From Pseudalkalibacillus hwajinpoensis (lineage in GTDB: Bacteria > Bacillota > Bacilli > Bacillales > Guptibacillaceae): a DNA stretch of 64,000 bases. The DNA is taken from NCBI RefSeq assembly GCF_039851965.1, contig NZ_CP156674.1:3100001-3164000 (forward strand), given 5' to 3'. Shown piece after piece: positions 1-8,063 of this stretch (its first letter is position 1; the number at the start of each line of letters is the position of its first letter). The notes under the pieces were generated by a model that saw only the letters and a program-made list of their open reading frames with translations, had not been told where the DNA came from and ran no database searches. The translations under genes were made by a program, and so were the position numbers.

Positions 1-1359
1 TAACATCTCAGTCAAGGCGTGTTCAAACTCTAAGGTATTATCGTCTGTTCCAGTGAAGGCGTGTACAAGTTCATGCAAAAAGGTTCCGGAAAAGGACTGC
101 AAATCTTTTAATTGACTACGTTTAATAATAATCCGCTGGTTAGAAGGTTCCCATAAGCCTAGGGCATCACCACCAGTATGATCGTCTGGTCTCATTTTTT
201 CAGAAACCTTTATACTTTTAATTATTCTGCTTTTCTTAGGAAACCAGTTCATAATAATATCCTTAGTATCGAATACTGCCCTCTCTTTTTTAGTTAAATT
301 TTTAACATCAATGAACTCGAACTCAAATTTTTCATTCCATTCTTCAGCATAGGTATTTAAATTTCTAAAATTGTTACCTTTAAGATCATGATTGCTTTCT
401 AACTTACTTGCTAATAAATCGGGAACAGTTATAATTTTTTCTCCATCGTTTTTAGCATAACTTAAAAACTTACCACCATCCATCAGATCCACTGCCCTCA
501 CAAATATTACTTGTTCCTGGCTGCTTAAAATTCTACAAGCGTGTAGTTGGACATCGATCCAATCTAATTCATCATGAGCATTCCCAGTTTGGATCTTTTC
601 CAAATCATTAACTAGCTTTCTTGCAAACTCCGGACTCGAGCAATCCATTAAAATAGATTTCACTCTATCTGTGTAAGCTGTTCTTCCTACATTCGTTCGC
701 TCTCTATTCAAAGACTGTAGCAATTTCTTAGTAGTAGAAGTGATATTATATGAAAACAATAGATTCTCTTCTTCTGCAACACATAGTCCATTTACATAAA
801 TTCTTGAACGGTTCTTTTTATTTTCTATTAGTGATCCATATTTTGTGCTTTCGATTGTACGTTCTCCTGAATAAACTATAAAGAAATCTTTTGCTTTTTC
901 TATCTCTTCATCTAACAAACCGGTAAAGATAAATTCGGTTCCAATCATATCAGGATATGTAGGACTGTTTACGATAGCATGTAATGTGACTACATCGTCG
1001 AAATCCCCTTTAGGTGCTTTTTCGATTGTAATATCGCTGAATTTCGATTGGATAAGGACTCCAATTTTTCTCCTATCGAAAGTGGCCATAGCATCTTTTA
1101 AACCAACTCCAAACTTACCAATAACTTTATTAGGATTTTTAACTTTTTCAACATTTTCATTTTGAGTTAAATGTTCATATCTTAATCCTCTTCCTTGGTC
1201 CTTTATGTGCCAATTTCCATCCTTGTTCTTGAAAATAACAGGTTCTTCGTTACCAGTTAGACTTGCCTCATCCAATGCGTTTGCTATTATCTCTCTTAAT
1301 GCGTGAGGAACAGTCCAATGTTCCAATACTTTTTCAATATTCAAATCAAATTTTTTCAT
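1..1359 (-). CDS. GHKL-type ATPase with C-terminal zincin-like domain (partial)
   Basis: The frame starts at ATG 1359 behind GGAGG (1369-1373) and leaves the window at base 1 without a stop, so 453 residues are visible and the C-terminus is missing. The N-terminus has the three signatures of a Bergerat (GHKL/Hsp90-like) ATP-binding fold: an N-box around E23-N27 (EIIANALDEA), DQGRGL with D54, G56 and G58, and GKFGVGLKDA at 81-90. Near the visible end is HELVHAFTG, an HExxH zinc site (H429, E430, H433), followed by acidic residues (E444, E446) that could supply a third ligand. Known GHKL relatives in bacteria include MORC-like ATPases found next to restriction genes. A role in defence or DNA handling is inference from the fold and the element context. 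No close family name is recognised. Confidence 0.8.
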   Translation of the reverse strand, partial: MKKFDLNIEKVLEHWTVPHALREIIANALDEASLTGNEEPVIFKNKDGNWHIKDQGRGLRYEHLTQNENVEKVKNPNKVIGKFGVGLKDAMATFDRRKIGVLIQSKFSDITIEKAPKGDFDDVVTLHAIVNSPTYPDMIGTEFIFTGLLDEEIEKAKDFFIVYSGERTIESTKYGSLIENKKNRSRIYVNGLCVAEEENLLFSYNITSTTKKLLQSLNRERTNVGRTAYTDRVKSILMDCSSPEFARKLVNDLEKIQTGNAHDELDWIDVQLHACRILSSQEQVIFVRAVDLMDGGKFLSYAKNDGEKIITVPDLLASKLESNHDLKGNNFRNLNTYAEEWNEKFEFEFIDVKNLTKKERAVFDTKDIIMNWFPKKSRIIKSIKVSEKMRPDDHTGGDALGLWEPSNQRIIIKRSQLKDLQSFSGTFLHELVHAFTGTDDNTLEFEHALTEML

Positions 1360-1676
1360 GTATATAAACCTCCACTATTTTTATTTTGAGAAACCTGATA
1401 TTAGTTTTATAATCTTCCTTTTTTAAACTCTAGGATTAAAAGTAGGGGTACTAACGTTTGTCATTTCATTCCACATAGAGTTTTTTCAGTAAACTATCTT
1501 ACTAGAATTCCTGAATATTAACGAATCATTTAACTGTCTCAACTAATTAATATTCAATGGTAACCACTACATAATTTTTAGTTTTCGATAAAATTGTTTT
1601 TAACCCTTTTTTTAACTACGTTTATTTGGAATTTATTGCTAGAATGAAAATGGGGAAAATTTTAGAGGGGGTTCAA
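1360..1676. other. Divergent intergenic region, no gene seen
   Basis: This A+T-rich stretch separates the leftward GHKL-zincin gene from the rightward lipoprotein gene, so it should hold both promoters. No convincing ORF, strong hairpin or repeat was found in it. The frame that opens upstream of 1677 has no ribosome site and is not taken as coding. Confidence 0.5.
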
Positions 1677-2720
1677 ATGAAAAAGAGGAAGGCTTTTTAT
1701 ATCAATGTTTTAGTGGTAATTATTGTTGTCTTAGTCGGGTGTTCTGTTAATGCAGGGGTAACGGATAGGAAAAAAGCAGAGACACTCTTGGCGGAAGGAG
1801 ATCTTGAAGGATCTTTTAAATTTTATGAGGCAGCGTACGAAGAGTCAGAAAAGGAACAAGATAGATATAGTACAAATATTGTAGGGAAGTTAATCGAGGT
1901 AAGTGGGTTATTAGATGCCCAAAAAACAGAAGCAGCTACATACGGGCTTGAAACAGCAGAAAATATGCTATCGGACCAATATGAAAATAGTGAATTCAAA
2001 AAACAAATGAAGGTTTTGCAATCTCGCCTCACAGAAATAACTAGGGACGTTGTCCTTTATAACACTAGACTAGTACGTGCTAGATCCCTAGCCGAATTAC
2101 ATTTATATGATAGTGCATTCGACCTTTTAGCTAAAACCGAGGAAGAATTAGAAGGGGGAACTATCATTTCTGAAGGTTTTAATAAGTTAAAGGTTGAATT
2201 GTTGGAAGAAAAGCTTGCGTATCAAAACCATAGAGATTAGCAACGAAAAGAATGGGAAGAAGAAAAGAAATTAGAAAATGAGCGTAGGGTTGCAGAAAAA
2301 GAAGCAAGGAAGGCAGAAGAAGATAAAGTTGCTGAGGAAATAAGGCAAGAACAGAATAGGGTGGCAGAGCAGGAAAAGAAAAAGGAACAAAAAAAGCAGA
2401 AATCATCTGATGATGTAGATGAAGAGAGTTTAGAAATGACAGAATCAAACTCCGAAAACACTGATACTGATGCAAACTATCCACCAGTTTCATTAACAAG
2501 AGAAGAGGCAGTTCAAATGGTGAAAGTGTATGCTTCGGTACCTGACCATCCAAACGTTCACATTGATTACAGTTATGATAATGATAATGGAGATTGGGTT
2601 TATCAGGTATATGAAGTTGTAATCGATGATCCTGAGACAAAAGAAGGTCATACTGCAACCTGGGGCTGGTTTGCTGTAGATCCTGAACAAGGGTATGTTT
2701 ATGACAATTTTAATTACTAG
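1677..2720 (+). pseudogene. Lipoprotein with coiled coil, interrupted by an in-frame TAG
   Basis: ATG 1677 follows AGAGGGGG at the right distance. The product begins with a lipoprotein signal peptide ending in LVGC. The frame stops at TAG 2238-2240 after 187 codons, but the same frame continues without another stop to 2720. The continuation reads as a highly charged Glu/Lys/Arg helix (about 2241-2420) and then a C-terminal domain with SLTREEAVQMVKVY and WGWFAVDPEQGYVYDNFNY. A charged helix in the correct phase on both sides of the stop argues for one gene of about 347 codons broken by a point mutation (for example CAG or AAG to TAG). The shorter lipoprotein might still be made. The N-terminal extracellular part is helical, perhaps TPR-like. 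The function is unknown. Confidence 0.75.
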
Positions 2721-2882
2721 AAGTTGTTCACAATAGCTTATGTTTTAAATATATTTTGATTTTAGAGACAATCAAATTCTTTGCAAATTCCACCTTTTTT
2801 TGAGGGCAAAAGAAGATATTTGTATTATTATTAAACATATGAGAGCGAGGATTTGAAAAATTCAGTTAGTGAGGTGAATAAC

Positions 2883-4196
2883 TTGGTGGTAAATGTAAAA
2901 GTATTCGGGAGTTTCACGAAAAAAGGTAATCATACTTACCGAAAAACTGCTTATATTCAATGGGGAGAGTCTGAAAAAACTTTAGGGGCATGTTTACTAC
3001 TTAATCCTGGTTCCGCCAAGCTAGACCAAGATTTATTAACAACTCTTGAAATGAAAGGAGCTGCGAAGGGTTTCATTAAAAATGTAGATCCTACAATGCG
3101 GCAACTGATCACTATTGTGGAGAGTATTTATAGTAAAGGTGATATTAATGGGCGCCTTTATATCTATAATTTATTTAATTTGCAACATACGCGAGCAATT
3201 GATGCGATCGAATTGTTTGAGAGTCAAGTCCAATCTGGTGAATACGACATTAAAGGTTCTTTAATTTCTAAAAGTGAATTACAAAAGCATCCATGGTTAC
3301 TTCTTGGATGGGGTCTTAAACCAAAAAATAAATGGACAAACCTTCAAGTCATTAGGGATGATTGGATAAAGTTAATAAACGAATCTGGAATTCCTATCTT
3401 TGGCAAAAAACATGAAAGTAGCAAAAACTATTATCATGTATGTCCACAAAAACAAAGCGATAGACAAATTATAGTTAATCAGATAGTAGAGAATTATAAT
3501 TCAATTAGAGCTGAAAAATTGAAAAAAGGCAGTAGGTACCTTATTGAAAAATACGTTAATAAACACGAGGATTGCCTTAATAAAAGTATTTTTATGAGTT
3601 CCCCGTCTTTACTTTCTTTTTCAGATAAAAGTCAAGATATTCAATGGAAGTCTCCACTATTAGAAAATGGGTATAGGGAATATAGTAACGAGATATTTGA
3701 TCTTGATAAAAGTTGGGAATCAAATAAAAGCAAAATAGAGATGTATTGGCCCAAAAAAGGTCCTCAGTGGGATGGTGTCGCAACTGTTCAAGGTAAAAAT
3801 GGGGAAAAAGGGTTGATATTAGTTGAAGCTAAGGCACATCTTCACGAGATGAGGTCAACCATAAAAGCTAAAGATAATAGAAGCATAGAATTAATTCATA
3901 GAACAATTGGCAATGTCAAAGAAGCTGTTGGATCTCAGGCAGTTTTAGATACTTGGTTAAATCGTTACTACCAGTTATCAAATCGTCTAGCCTATTTGTA
4001 TATATTAAACATAAAGTTTAATATCCCAACCTGGCTAATCCTTGTTAACTTTGTTGATGATAGAAGTTATAAGTCAACATCTGTTTGTGAATGGCTTGAT
4101 CATTATCAAAATGTTTTTACAGAGATGGATATTAATTTTTCATCATCCAGTTTATTTACCCATTTGGTCAATATTTATCCAATTTCACCAGATTAA
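2883..4196 (+). CDS. DUF1643-like domain fused to PD-(D/E)xK-type nuclease domain
   Basis: The first usable start is TTG 2883, behind GTGAGGTG. An earlier TTG at 2853 sits only three bases from its ribosome site. The N-terminal half (residues about 20-200) resembles DUF1643: LLLNPGSAK, then DPTMRQL, then RLYIYNLFNL and a LLLGWGLK strand. The C-terminal half has WDGVATVQGKNGEKGLILVE followed by AKAH. An Asp separated by a short loop from E-A-K is the pattern of a PD-(D/E)xK nuclease core. The length is 437 residues. DUF1643 has no settled activity, so the biochemical role of the fusion is inference: a defence or DNA-damage nuclease. A decayed copy of the nuclease half lies at 50219-50446. The gene converges on the XRE repressor and shares its terminator. 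Confidence 0.7.
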   Translation: MVVNVKVFGSFTKKGNHTYRKTAYIQWGESEKTLGACLLLNPGSAKLDQDLLTTLEMKGAAKGFIKNVDPTMRQLITIVESIYSKGDINGRLYIYNLFNLQHTRAIDAIELFESQVQSGEYDIKGSLISKSELQKHPWLLLGWGLKPKNKWTNLQVIRDDWIKLINESGIPIFGKKHESSKNYYHVCPQKQSDRQIIVNQIVENYNSIRAEKLKKGSRYLIEKYVNKHEDCLNKSIFMSSPSLLSFSDKSQDIQWKSPLLENGYREYSNEIFDLDKSWESNKSKIEMYWPKKGPQWDGVATVQGKNGEKGLILVEAKAHLHEMRSTIKAKDNRSIELIHRTIGNVKEAVGSQAVLDTWLNRYYQLSNRLAYLYILNIKFNIPTWLILVNFVDDRSYKSTSVCEWLDHYQNVFTEMDINFSSSSLFTHLVNIYPISPD

Positions 4197-4321
4197 AATT
4201 GCATATTATAATTTATTTCTTAAAGGTACTTACTCGAACAACAAACTAAGTTTTATGTGACTGTCCTGCTGCGAGGACCACAGGATCTGTATACTTATTT
4301 GAACCATTAACAGAGAGTAAA

Positions 4322-4360
4322 TAGACCCGCCAGTATTTTTCTGAAATACTGGCGGGTCTA
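4322..4360. terminator. Bidirectional terminator
   Basis: A 16-17-bp stem (TAGACCCGCCAGTATT and its complement) closes a short loop, with T-rich DNA on the right and A-rich DNA on the left. It lies between two convergent genes and can serve both. Confidence 0.85.
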
Positions 4361-4381
4361 TTTTATTCATAAGAAAAAAGT

Positions 4382-4792
4382 TTACATATTTCCTTCTTTT
4401 TCGTTTTCCTTAGCTTGTTGAACTAAATAATTAAAATAATTTACTAATTCCCGAATTTGTTCAGGTTTTAGTGCTTCCCACTTTTTGATGTCAAAGAAGC
4501 TCATAGCATTCAAATTGTGTTTGTTCAGAAGATCCAAGATTTCATCTACAGGACTTTCTTGGATAGTACCATACTGAGGTTTTATTTCTCCTAAATACAA
4601 ATCCGCTTTATTCCCTAGCAGGTCATCTATCGTTGTATTAAAATAATTAGCCATTTTTATTAGGAGTTGAATATCTGGCTCAACATGATCGTTTTCATAG
4701 TGAGAATATCTAGCCCTGGATATTCCAAGAGCATCAGCAACTTCATTTTGAGTCTTTGATCCTCTCAATACTTTTAAACGTTTACTTAACAA
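4382..4792 (-). CDS. XRE-family repressor (ImmR-like)
   Basis: The N-terminal 60 residues form a Cro/CI-type helix-turn-helix: LRGSKTQNEVADALGISRAR, then YSHYENDHVEPD and TTIDDLLGNK. The C-terminal half is helical and charged. The product has 136 residues from TTG 4792, which sits seven bases after AGAAGGGGTG. GTG 4801 is the alternative start but is too close to that site. The gene is divergent from the excisionase gene, and its own promoter region carries the GATAA-N5-TTATC sites, so it most likely represses itself and the rightward operon. This is the position of ImmR in ICEBs1-type elements. Unlike ICEBs1, no ImmA/IrrE-type peptidase gene is adjacent. Confidence 0.85.
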   Translation of the reverse strand: MLSKRLKVLRGSKTQNEVADALGISRARYSHYENDHVEPDIQLLIKMANYFNTTIDDLLGNKADLYLGEIKPQYGTIQESPVDEILDLLNKHNLNAMSFFDIKKWEALKPEQIRELVNYFNYLVQQAKENEKEGNM

Positions 4793-4822
4793 GGTTTTCA
4801 CACCCCTTCTATCGTTAGTATA

Positions 4823-4929
4823 GATAAAAAAGTTATCATTATCTATTTTTGATAAAAAAATTATCAAAAATCGTTGACGATAAGTTTTTTATCGTGTAAG
4901 GTTTAGTTAAGTTAGATAAATTATTTATC
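4823..4929. promoter_or_regulatory. Four 15-bp operators GATAA-N5-TTATC
   Basis: Inverted repeats with the same arms lie at 4823-4837, 4851-4865, 4879-4893 and 4915-4929. The arms GATAA and TTATC are exact in all four and the five-base spacers are A/T-rich. Centres are 28, 28 and 36 bases apart. They cover the DNA just upstream of the repressor start and the beginning of the rightward leader, as expected for binding sites of the adjacent XRE protein. That protein-site pairing is inference. Confidence 0.8.
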
Positions 4930-5176
4930 AGTAGGGAGGGACTAAATACAAACAACAAGATTATATATTGAAAACGTATGAAGAAGCTTGCTTAAACCCA
5001 GAGACAAGAGCATATTCTCTAGTAATTACTATTATAATAACTCACTACCAATCCTGATCGAGAATTTATTTATGGCACAAATTTTAGTTGATGCTAATGG
5101 AATAAGTCTATTGATTGGATTTTTTTTCTCAAAAAAGATAAAAAATTTATCAAAACTAAATTAGGAGAGGATTTTA
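4930..5176. promoter_or_regulatory. Leader between repressor and excisionase genes
   Basis: This stretch should carry the rightward promoter of the transfer genes. A short open frame beginning LKTYEEACLNPETRAYSLVI (about 4969-5058) looks like a phage-type small protein but has no ribosome site at a useful distance, so it is not called as a gene. Confidence 0.4.
5137..5151. promoter_or_regulatory. Fifth GATAA-N5-TTATC operator
   Basis: GATAAAAAATTTATC has the same arms and spacing as the four sites 200-300 bases upstream and lies 25 bases before the excisionase start. A repressor bound here could block transcription or loop with the upstream cluster (inference). Confidence 0.75.
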
Positions 5177-5362
5177 ATGGAAAGAAGAACTTTAACTGTA
5201 AATGAAGCTGCTGATTATTTAGGTGTATGCAATGACACGATCTATACAATGGTTAGAACTGAAGAAATTCCGCATTTTCGAATTAGAAGAAGAATTTTTT
5301 TCTCCAAAGAGACGATAGATATTTGGGTTCGAGAACAAGAGATGAATCATCAGGTGATTTGA
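5177..5362 (+). CDS. Excisionase-type small HTH DNA-binding protein
   Basis: A 61-residue protein with the HTH_17/excisionase pattern: LTVNEAADYLGVCNDTIYTM (helix-turn-helix), then a wing with IPHFRIRRRIFFSKETIDIW. ATG 5177 follows AGGAGAGG. Such proteins bend DNA during excision by tyrosine integrases, and its place as the first gene after the repressor region matches xis in ICEs. The cognate integrase is not next to it. The only integrase in the window is the broken one beyond the tRNA fragment at 34.5 kb. Confidence 0.85.
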   Translation: MERRTLTVNEAADYLGVCNDTIYTMVRTEEIPHFRIRRRIFFSKETIDIWVREQEMNHQVI

Positions 5363-5401
5363 CTTTAATTTAACATCACGAAGTTTGAAAGGATGTAAAA
5401 G

Positions 5402-6418
5402 ATGCAGGGCTGGATAAAACTTCATCGTAAAATCCTTCATAGTGAATTATTTCAGAATGAAAAGTTATTAAAGATTTTTATATACTGTTTAACGAAATCA
5501 AGTCATAAAAGAACTGAATGTAGAGTAGGTAGGCAAAAAGTTCAGTTGGAACCTGGGCAGTTTGTTTTCGGAAGGAAAAAAGCTTCTTCTGAGTTAAATA
5601 TGAAAGAATCAACAGTTCGAGATTATCTCAAGGTGTTGCAGGAAGATAATGTGATTACTATTAACTCCACCAACAAATTTAGTGTTATAACCGTTAATAA
5701 TTGGGGAGTTTATCAATCTCATGTCGAAGGAACCGACAACAAAACACCAGCAATCGAACAACAAAACGACAGCACTTCACCTTCAGAAAATCAACAAAAA
5801 GCCACATACAATAATGATCTAGAACTTAAAGAACTAAAGAATAATAAAGAATCAATAGATACAAATACTTCTGAGCATTCAAATAGAGAAGCCATTCGCT
5901 TTTATGAAAAGAATTTCGGGCAAGTACCACCTCACATTCATAAGGAAATAGTATTTTATATAACTGATAGTGGGGAAGAAATGGTTATAGAAGCTATGAA
6001 GAGGTCTTTGTATCGGAATAAACCCAATTGGGGTTATGTGAAAAGTATTCTCCAATCATGGAAAAACAAAGGAGTTGGCACATTGGAGGAGGCAAAGATC
6101 GAAGAACCTCAGCATAGTCATAACCAATTTAGAGGTCCATCTTCTAGAAGGCGTTCAAAAAGTTCTTCGCCAGAATGGTTAAAACAAAAAGAATCTCAGT
6201 CCACGCAGTCAGCGAATAAACCACTTAGGCTTGAAGATGTTGCCACTATGATCAAGTTAAGGATCAAGTACAAAAAAGAGCCAGATGAAATCATCCAGGC
6301 AAATTGTTTCGGATATAACTTATCTAAAGACGATATTAGGGACATCCGAGAGGACCTAAAGACTGCTGAGGAAATTCTACGATCAAAGACCAAATTAAAA
6401 GTAGTTGGTGATTCTTGA
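5402..6418 (+). CDS. DnaD-domain replication initiator/replisome organiser
   Basis: The 338-residue product opens with a winged-helix 'replisome organiser' domain (MQGWIKLHRKILHSELF, FGRKKASSELNMKESTVRDY, residues about 1-110). A polar Asn/Thr/Ser linker follows, then a DnaD-like helical domain (EAIRFYEKNFGQVPPHI ... NWGYVKSILQSWKNKGV, about 160-225). That arrangement is typical of phage and ICE proteins that load helicase at the element origin. The C-terminal 100 residues are charged and probably bind DNA or partner proteins. ATG 5402 has only a weak ribosome site (GGATG). The gene probably supports autonomous replication of the excised circle. No recognisable origin was located with confidence. 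Confidence 0.8.
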   Translation: MQGWIKLHRKILHSELFQNEKLLKIFIYCLTKSSHKRTECRVGRQKVQLEPGQFVFGRKKASSELNMKESTVRDYLKVLQEDNVITINSTNKFSVITVNNWGVYQSHVEGTDNKTPAIEQQNDSTSPSENQQKATYNNDLELKELKNNKESIDTNTSEHSNREAIRFYEKNFGQVPPHIHKEIVFYITDSGEEMVIEAMKRSLYRNKPNWGYVKSILQSWKNKGVGTLEEAKIEEPQHSHNQFRGPSSRRRSKSSSPEWLKQKESQSTQSANKPLRLEDVATMIKLRIKYKKEPDEIIQANCFGYNLSKDDIRDIREDLKTAEEILRSKTKLKVVGDS

Positions 6419-6453
6419 GTTTAGAATTCAATTCCAAAAAAGGAGCTTGTGCT

Positions 6454-6690
6454 ATGAGGAAATCTAATCGAAATCATCTTGCTTTTTATGATATCTCGTC
6501 TCGGGCAGCTTATGTTAAAACTTTTGAAGGAAAAAAGTACAATGTACGCGGTTTATGGGTGATTGATCAGGAGGGAGTAGCTGAAAAACTGTCAGCGATT
6601 TATTATCGTATTCGAACTGTAAAAGACACTGGATTTAAGACGATTGCGAAACGTAAAAACCCGAATTGTGAACTAAAATCTGTTAATTAG
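6454..6690 (+). CDS. Small basic protein of unknown function
   Basis: Start ATG 6454 is chosen because AGGAG lies eight bases upstream. The frame extends back to 6415 but without a ribosome site. The 78-residue product is basic (many Lys/Arg, ending KRKNPNCELKSVN) and has a compact alpha/beta look (AFYDISSRAAYVKTFEGKKY). No domain is recognised. It closes the early replication/excision block, and its position suggests an accessory DNA-binding role, but nothing in the sequence proves it. Confidence 0.6.
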   Translation: MRKSNRNHLAFYDISSRAAYVKTFEGKKYNVRGLWVIDQEGVAEKLSAIYYRIRTVKDTGFKTIAKRKNPNCELKSVN

Positions 6691-7094
6691 CACTTTTTAA
6701 TAACCAATTGTACTTTGACAATTTTATATCTATGCAAGGAAAGGAATTGGTCACAGCACTTCCCTTGCAGTTGACGACCGTTCGGTGCGTGTGACGTAAA
6801 ACGCATCTAGTGACCAGATAAGCGTTGTATTGATGATGTTGTACTTCTTGAGGGTGAGGCAAGAACCTATGAAGCTTTCAATTAGTATTGCTAGATACAT
6901 AAAGTTCTTCGTTTAAGCTAAAAACGATGTGCATTGCAGAGCATTTTTGCAGTCTGCATAGGGTTGATTGTTTCTAGCCAAAAACAATCGTTACTATTAA
7001 ATGATTAGTAGCTTAATCTATTGGGTAATTATGGTTCTTTGTATGGGTAGGTGTTAAAATTGCTTTATATCCTACTCTGGAAGGGAATGATCTG
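6691..7094. other. 404-bp non-coding region before the transfer operon
   Basis: No ORF with a ribosome site was found. The segment contains several short related motifs (GCTAAAAACGAT near 6918 and GCCAAAAACAATCG near 6978) and a GC-richer patch near 6760-6800 (TTGACGACCGTTCGG). It could hold the promoter of the transfer operon, a replication origin, or a structured leader RNA. No nick-site consensus is recognised. Confidence 0.4.
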
Positions 7095-7532
7095 ATGAAG
7101 AGACGTTGGATAGGCAGCTTCTTTTTTGCGATGATCGCCATCATTCTTGTTAGTTGTGGTGAGCAAGGAGCCACGGGTCAAGTTGAGTCTTTATCACCAG
7201 ATGAAATGAAAGAGACAATTGCTAATAATGACGATGTCTATGTTCTAGTCACCGATTCATCAGAGGAACAAGAAAGGCAAGAATATATTGATCTAGTTGA
7301 AGAGAATATTGAGAACGACACTGTTTATGAAATTAATGCTCAAAATTCTGAGATACTTGAAAACGAAATGCAACTAAGCGAAATTGGTCTTGAAGGTACA
7401 CAGCTATTTCAATCCCTAAGTTACTATAAAAATGGAGAATTACAAAAACGTATTTCTCTACGAACTCAAAAGTATGAATCGCTTGATGATAGAAAGAAGG
7501 CCGTATCTCAATTCATTAATGAATCGTCCTAA
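7095..7532 (+). CDS. Conjugation-cluster lipoprotein, thioredoxin-like fold suspected
   Basis: A 145-residue protein with a lipoprotein signal (hydrophobic stretch ending ILVSCG, Cys at about residue 22) after an MKRRW start. ATG 7095 follows GGAAGGGAATGATCTG. The mature part alternates strands and helices in the order of a thioredoxin fold (DDVYVLVTDSSEEQ, YIDLVEEN, VYEINAQ, LSYYKNGELQKRIS) but lacks a CxxC, so a redox role is unlikely. It is the first gene of the transfer operon, and its lipid anchor would put it on the outer face of the membrane next to the secretion channel. The function is unknown. Confidence 0.7.
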   Translation: MKRRWIGSFFFAMIAIILVSCGEQGATGQVESLSPDEMKETIANNDDVYVLVTDSSEEQERQEYIDLVEENIENDTVYEINAQNSEILENEMQLSEIGLEGTQLFQSLSYYKNGELQKRISLRTQKYESLDDRKKAVSQFINESS

Positions 7533-7534
7533 TT

Positions 7535-7567
7535 GGAGTGATCTTTTATAGATCGCTTCTTTTTTTA
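7535..7567 (+). terminator. Terminator-like hairpin after the lipoprotein gene
   Basis: GAGTGATC pairs with GATCGCTTC around a TTTTATA loop and is followed by seven T. It lies inside the transfer operon and may only attenuate downstream transcription. Confidence 0.65.
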
Positions 7568-7598
7568 TGCTTACATCTAGTAACAGGAGGTGATGAAC

Positions 7599-7772
7599 AT
7601 GGGAGCAACAAATCGTGAGCTTAAACAATCGAAAGAGCTTGTTCAAACGCTTCTTACGATACAGGACCTATCCTATAACGATTGGTTACATGATAAACAT
7701 CAGGAATACATTCAAGAAAATCAACAGGTTGTTATGAAATCTCTTATCCATTACCAAAAATTAAATGATTAA
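7599..7772 (+). CDS. Small conserved-looking protein, 57 aa
   Basis: AGGAGG at 7585-7590 sits eight bases from ATG 7599. GTG 7590 and ATG 7593 are too close to it. The product is a charged, entirely helical 57-residue protein (RELKQSKELVQTLLTIQDLS). It has no signal peptide or membrane span and no recognised domain. It ends 14 bases before the start of the VirB2-like gene, so the two are probably co-transcribed. Confidence 0.65.
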   Translation: MGATNRELKQSKELVQTLLTIQDLSYNDWLHDKHQEYIQENQQVVMKSLIHYQKLND

Positions 7773-7785
7773 AGGAGTGTTAGTT

Positions 7786-8049
7786 ATGAATATGTTTACA
7801 GACTTGGTTCTATTAGATGCAATAAGTAATTTGAAAACTACGGGTGCAGCTATTCTTACTGCCATGCAACTACTCGGTATTGTATCTGCAGCTATCGCTT
7901 TTGGTATTGGCGCCTATCACTTGATATGGGGAGGCGTTCGAGGACGACAAAGTTCAATCGTGTGGTTCATCGGTGGTGCAGCTGGGCTAGTTGTTTTAAT
8001 GGGAGCTACTGCAATTGCAGAATACATTGATAGCCAGGTGGTTTTTTAA
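7786..8049 (+). CDS. VirB2/Maff2-like two-helix membrane protein (pilin-like)
   Basis: ATG 7786 follows AAAGGAGTGTTAGTT. The 87-residue product has two membrane helices (ILTAMQLLGIVSAAIAFGIG and SIVWFIGGAAGLVVLMGATA) joined by a short basic loop, WGGVRGRQSS. A small two-span protein at the head of a Gram-positive conjugation operon is the usual form of the VirB2-like component, which lines the channel or forms a short pilus. The assignment rests on topology and place, because such proteins conserve little sequence. Confidence 0.65.
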   Translation: MNMFTDLVLLDAISNLKTTGAAILTAMQLLGIVSAAIAFGIGAYHLIWGGVRGRQSSIVWFIGGAAGLVVLMGATAIAEYIDSQVVF

Positions 8050-8063
8050 AGGGAGTGAAAAAA

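Noticed and set aside
2179..2658. 159-codon minus-strand frame
   Set aside because: It is antisense to the Glu/Lys-rich coiled coil. The Leu/Phe/Ser composition is what such antisense frames produce, and there is no ribosome site.
4969..5058. Short phage-type ORF in the leader
   Set aside because: It has no ribosome site at a suitable distance and only about 30 codons. It may be a relic.
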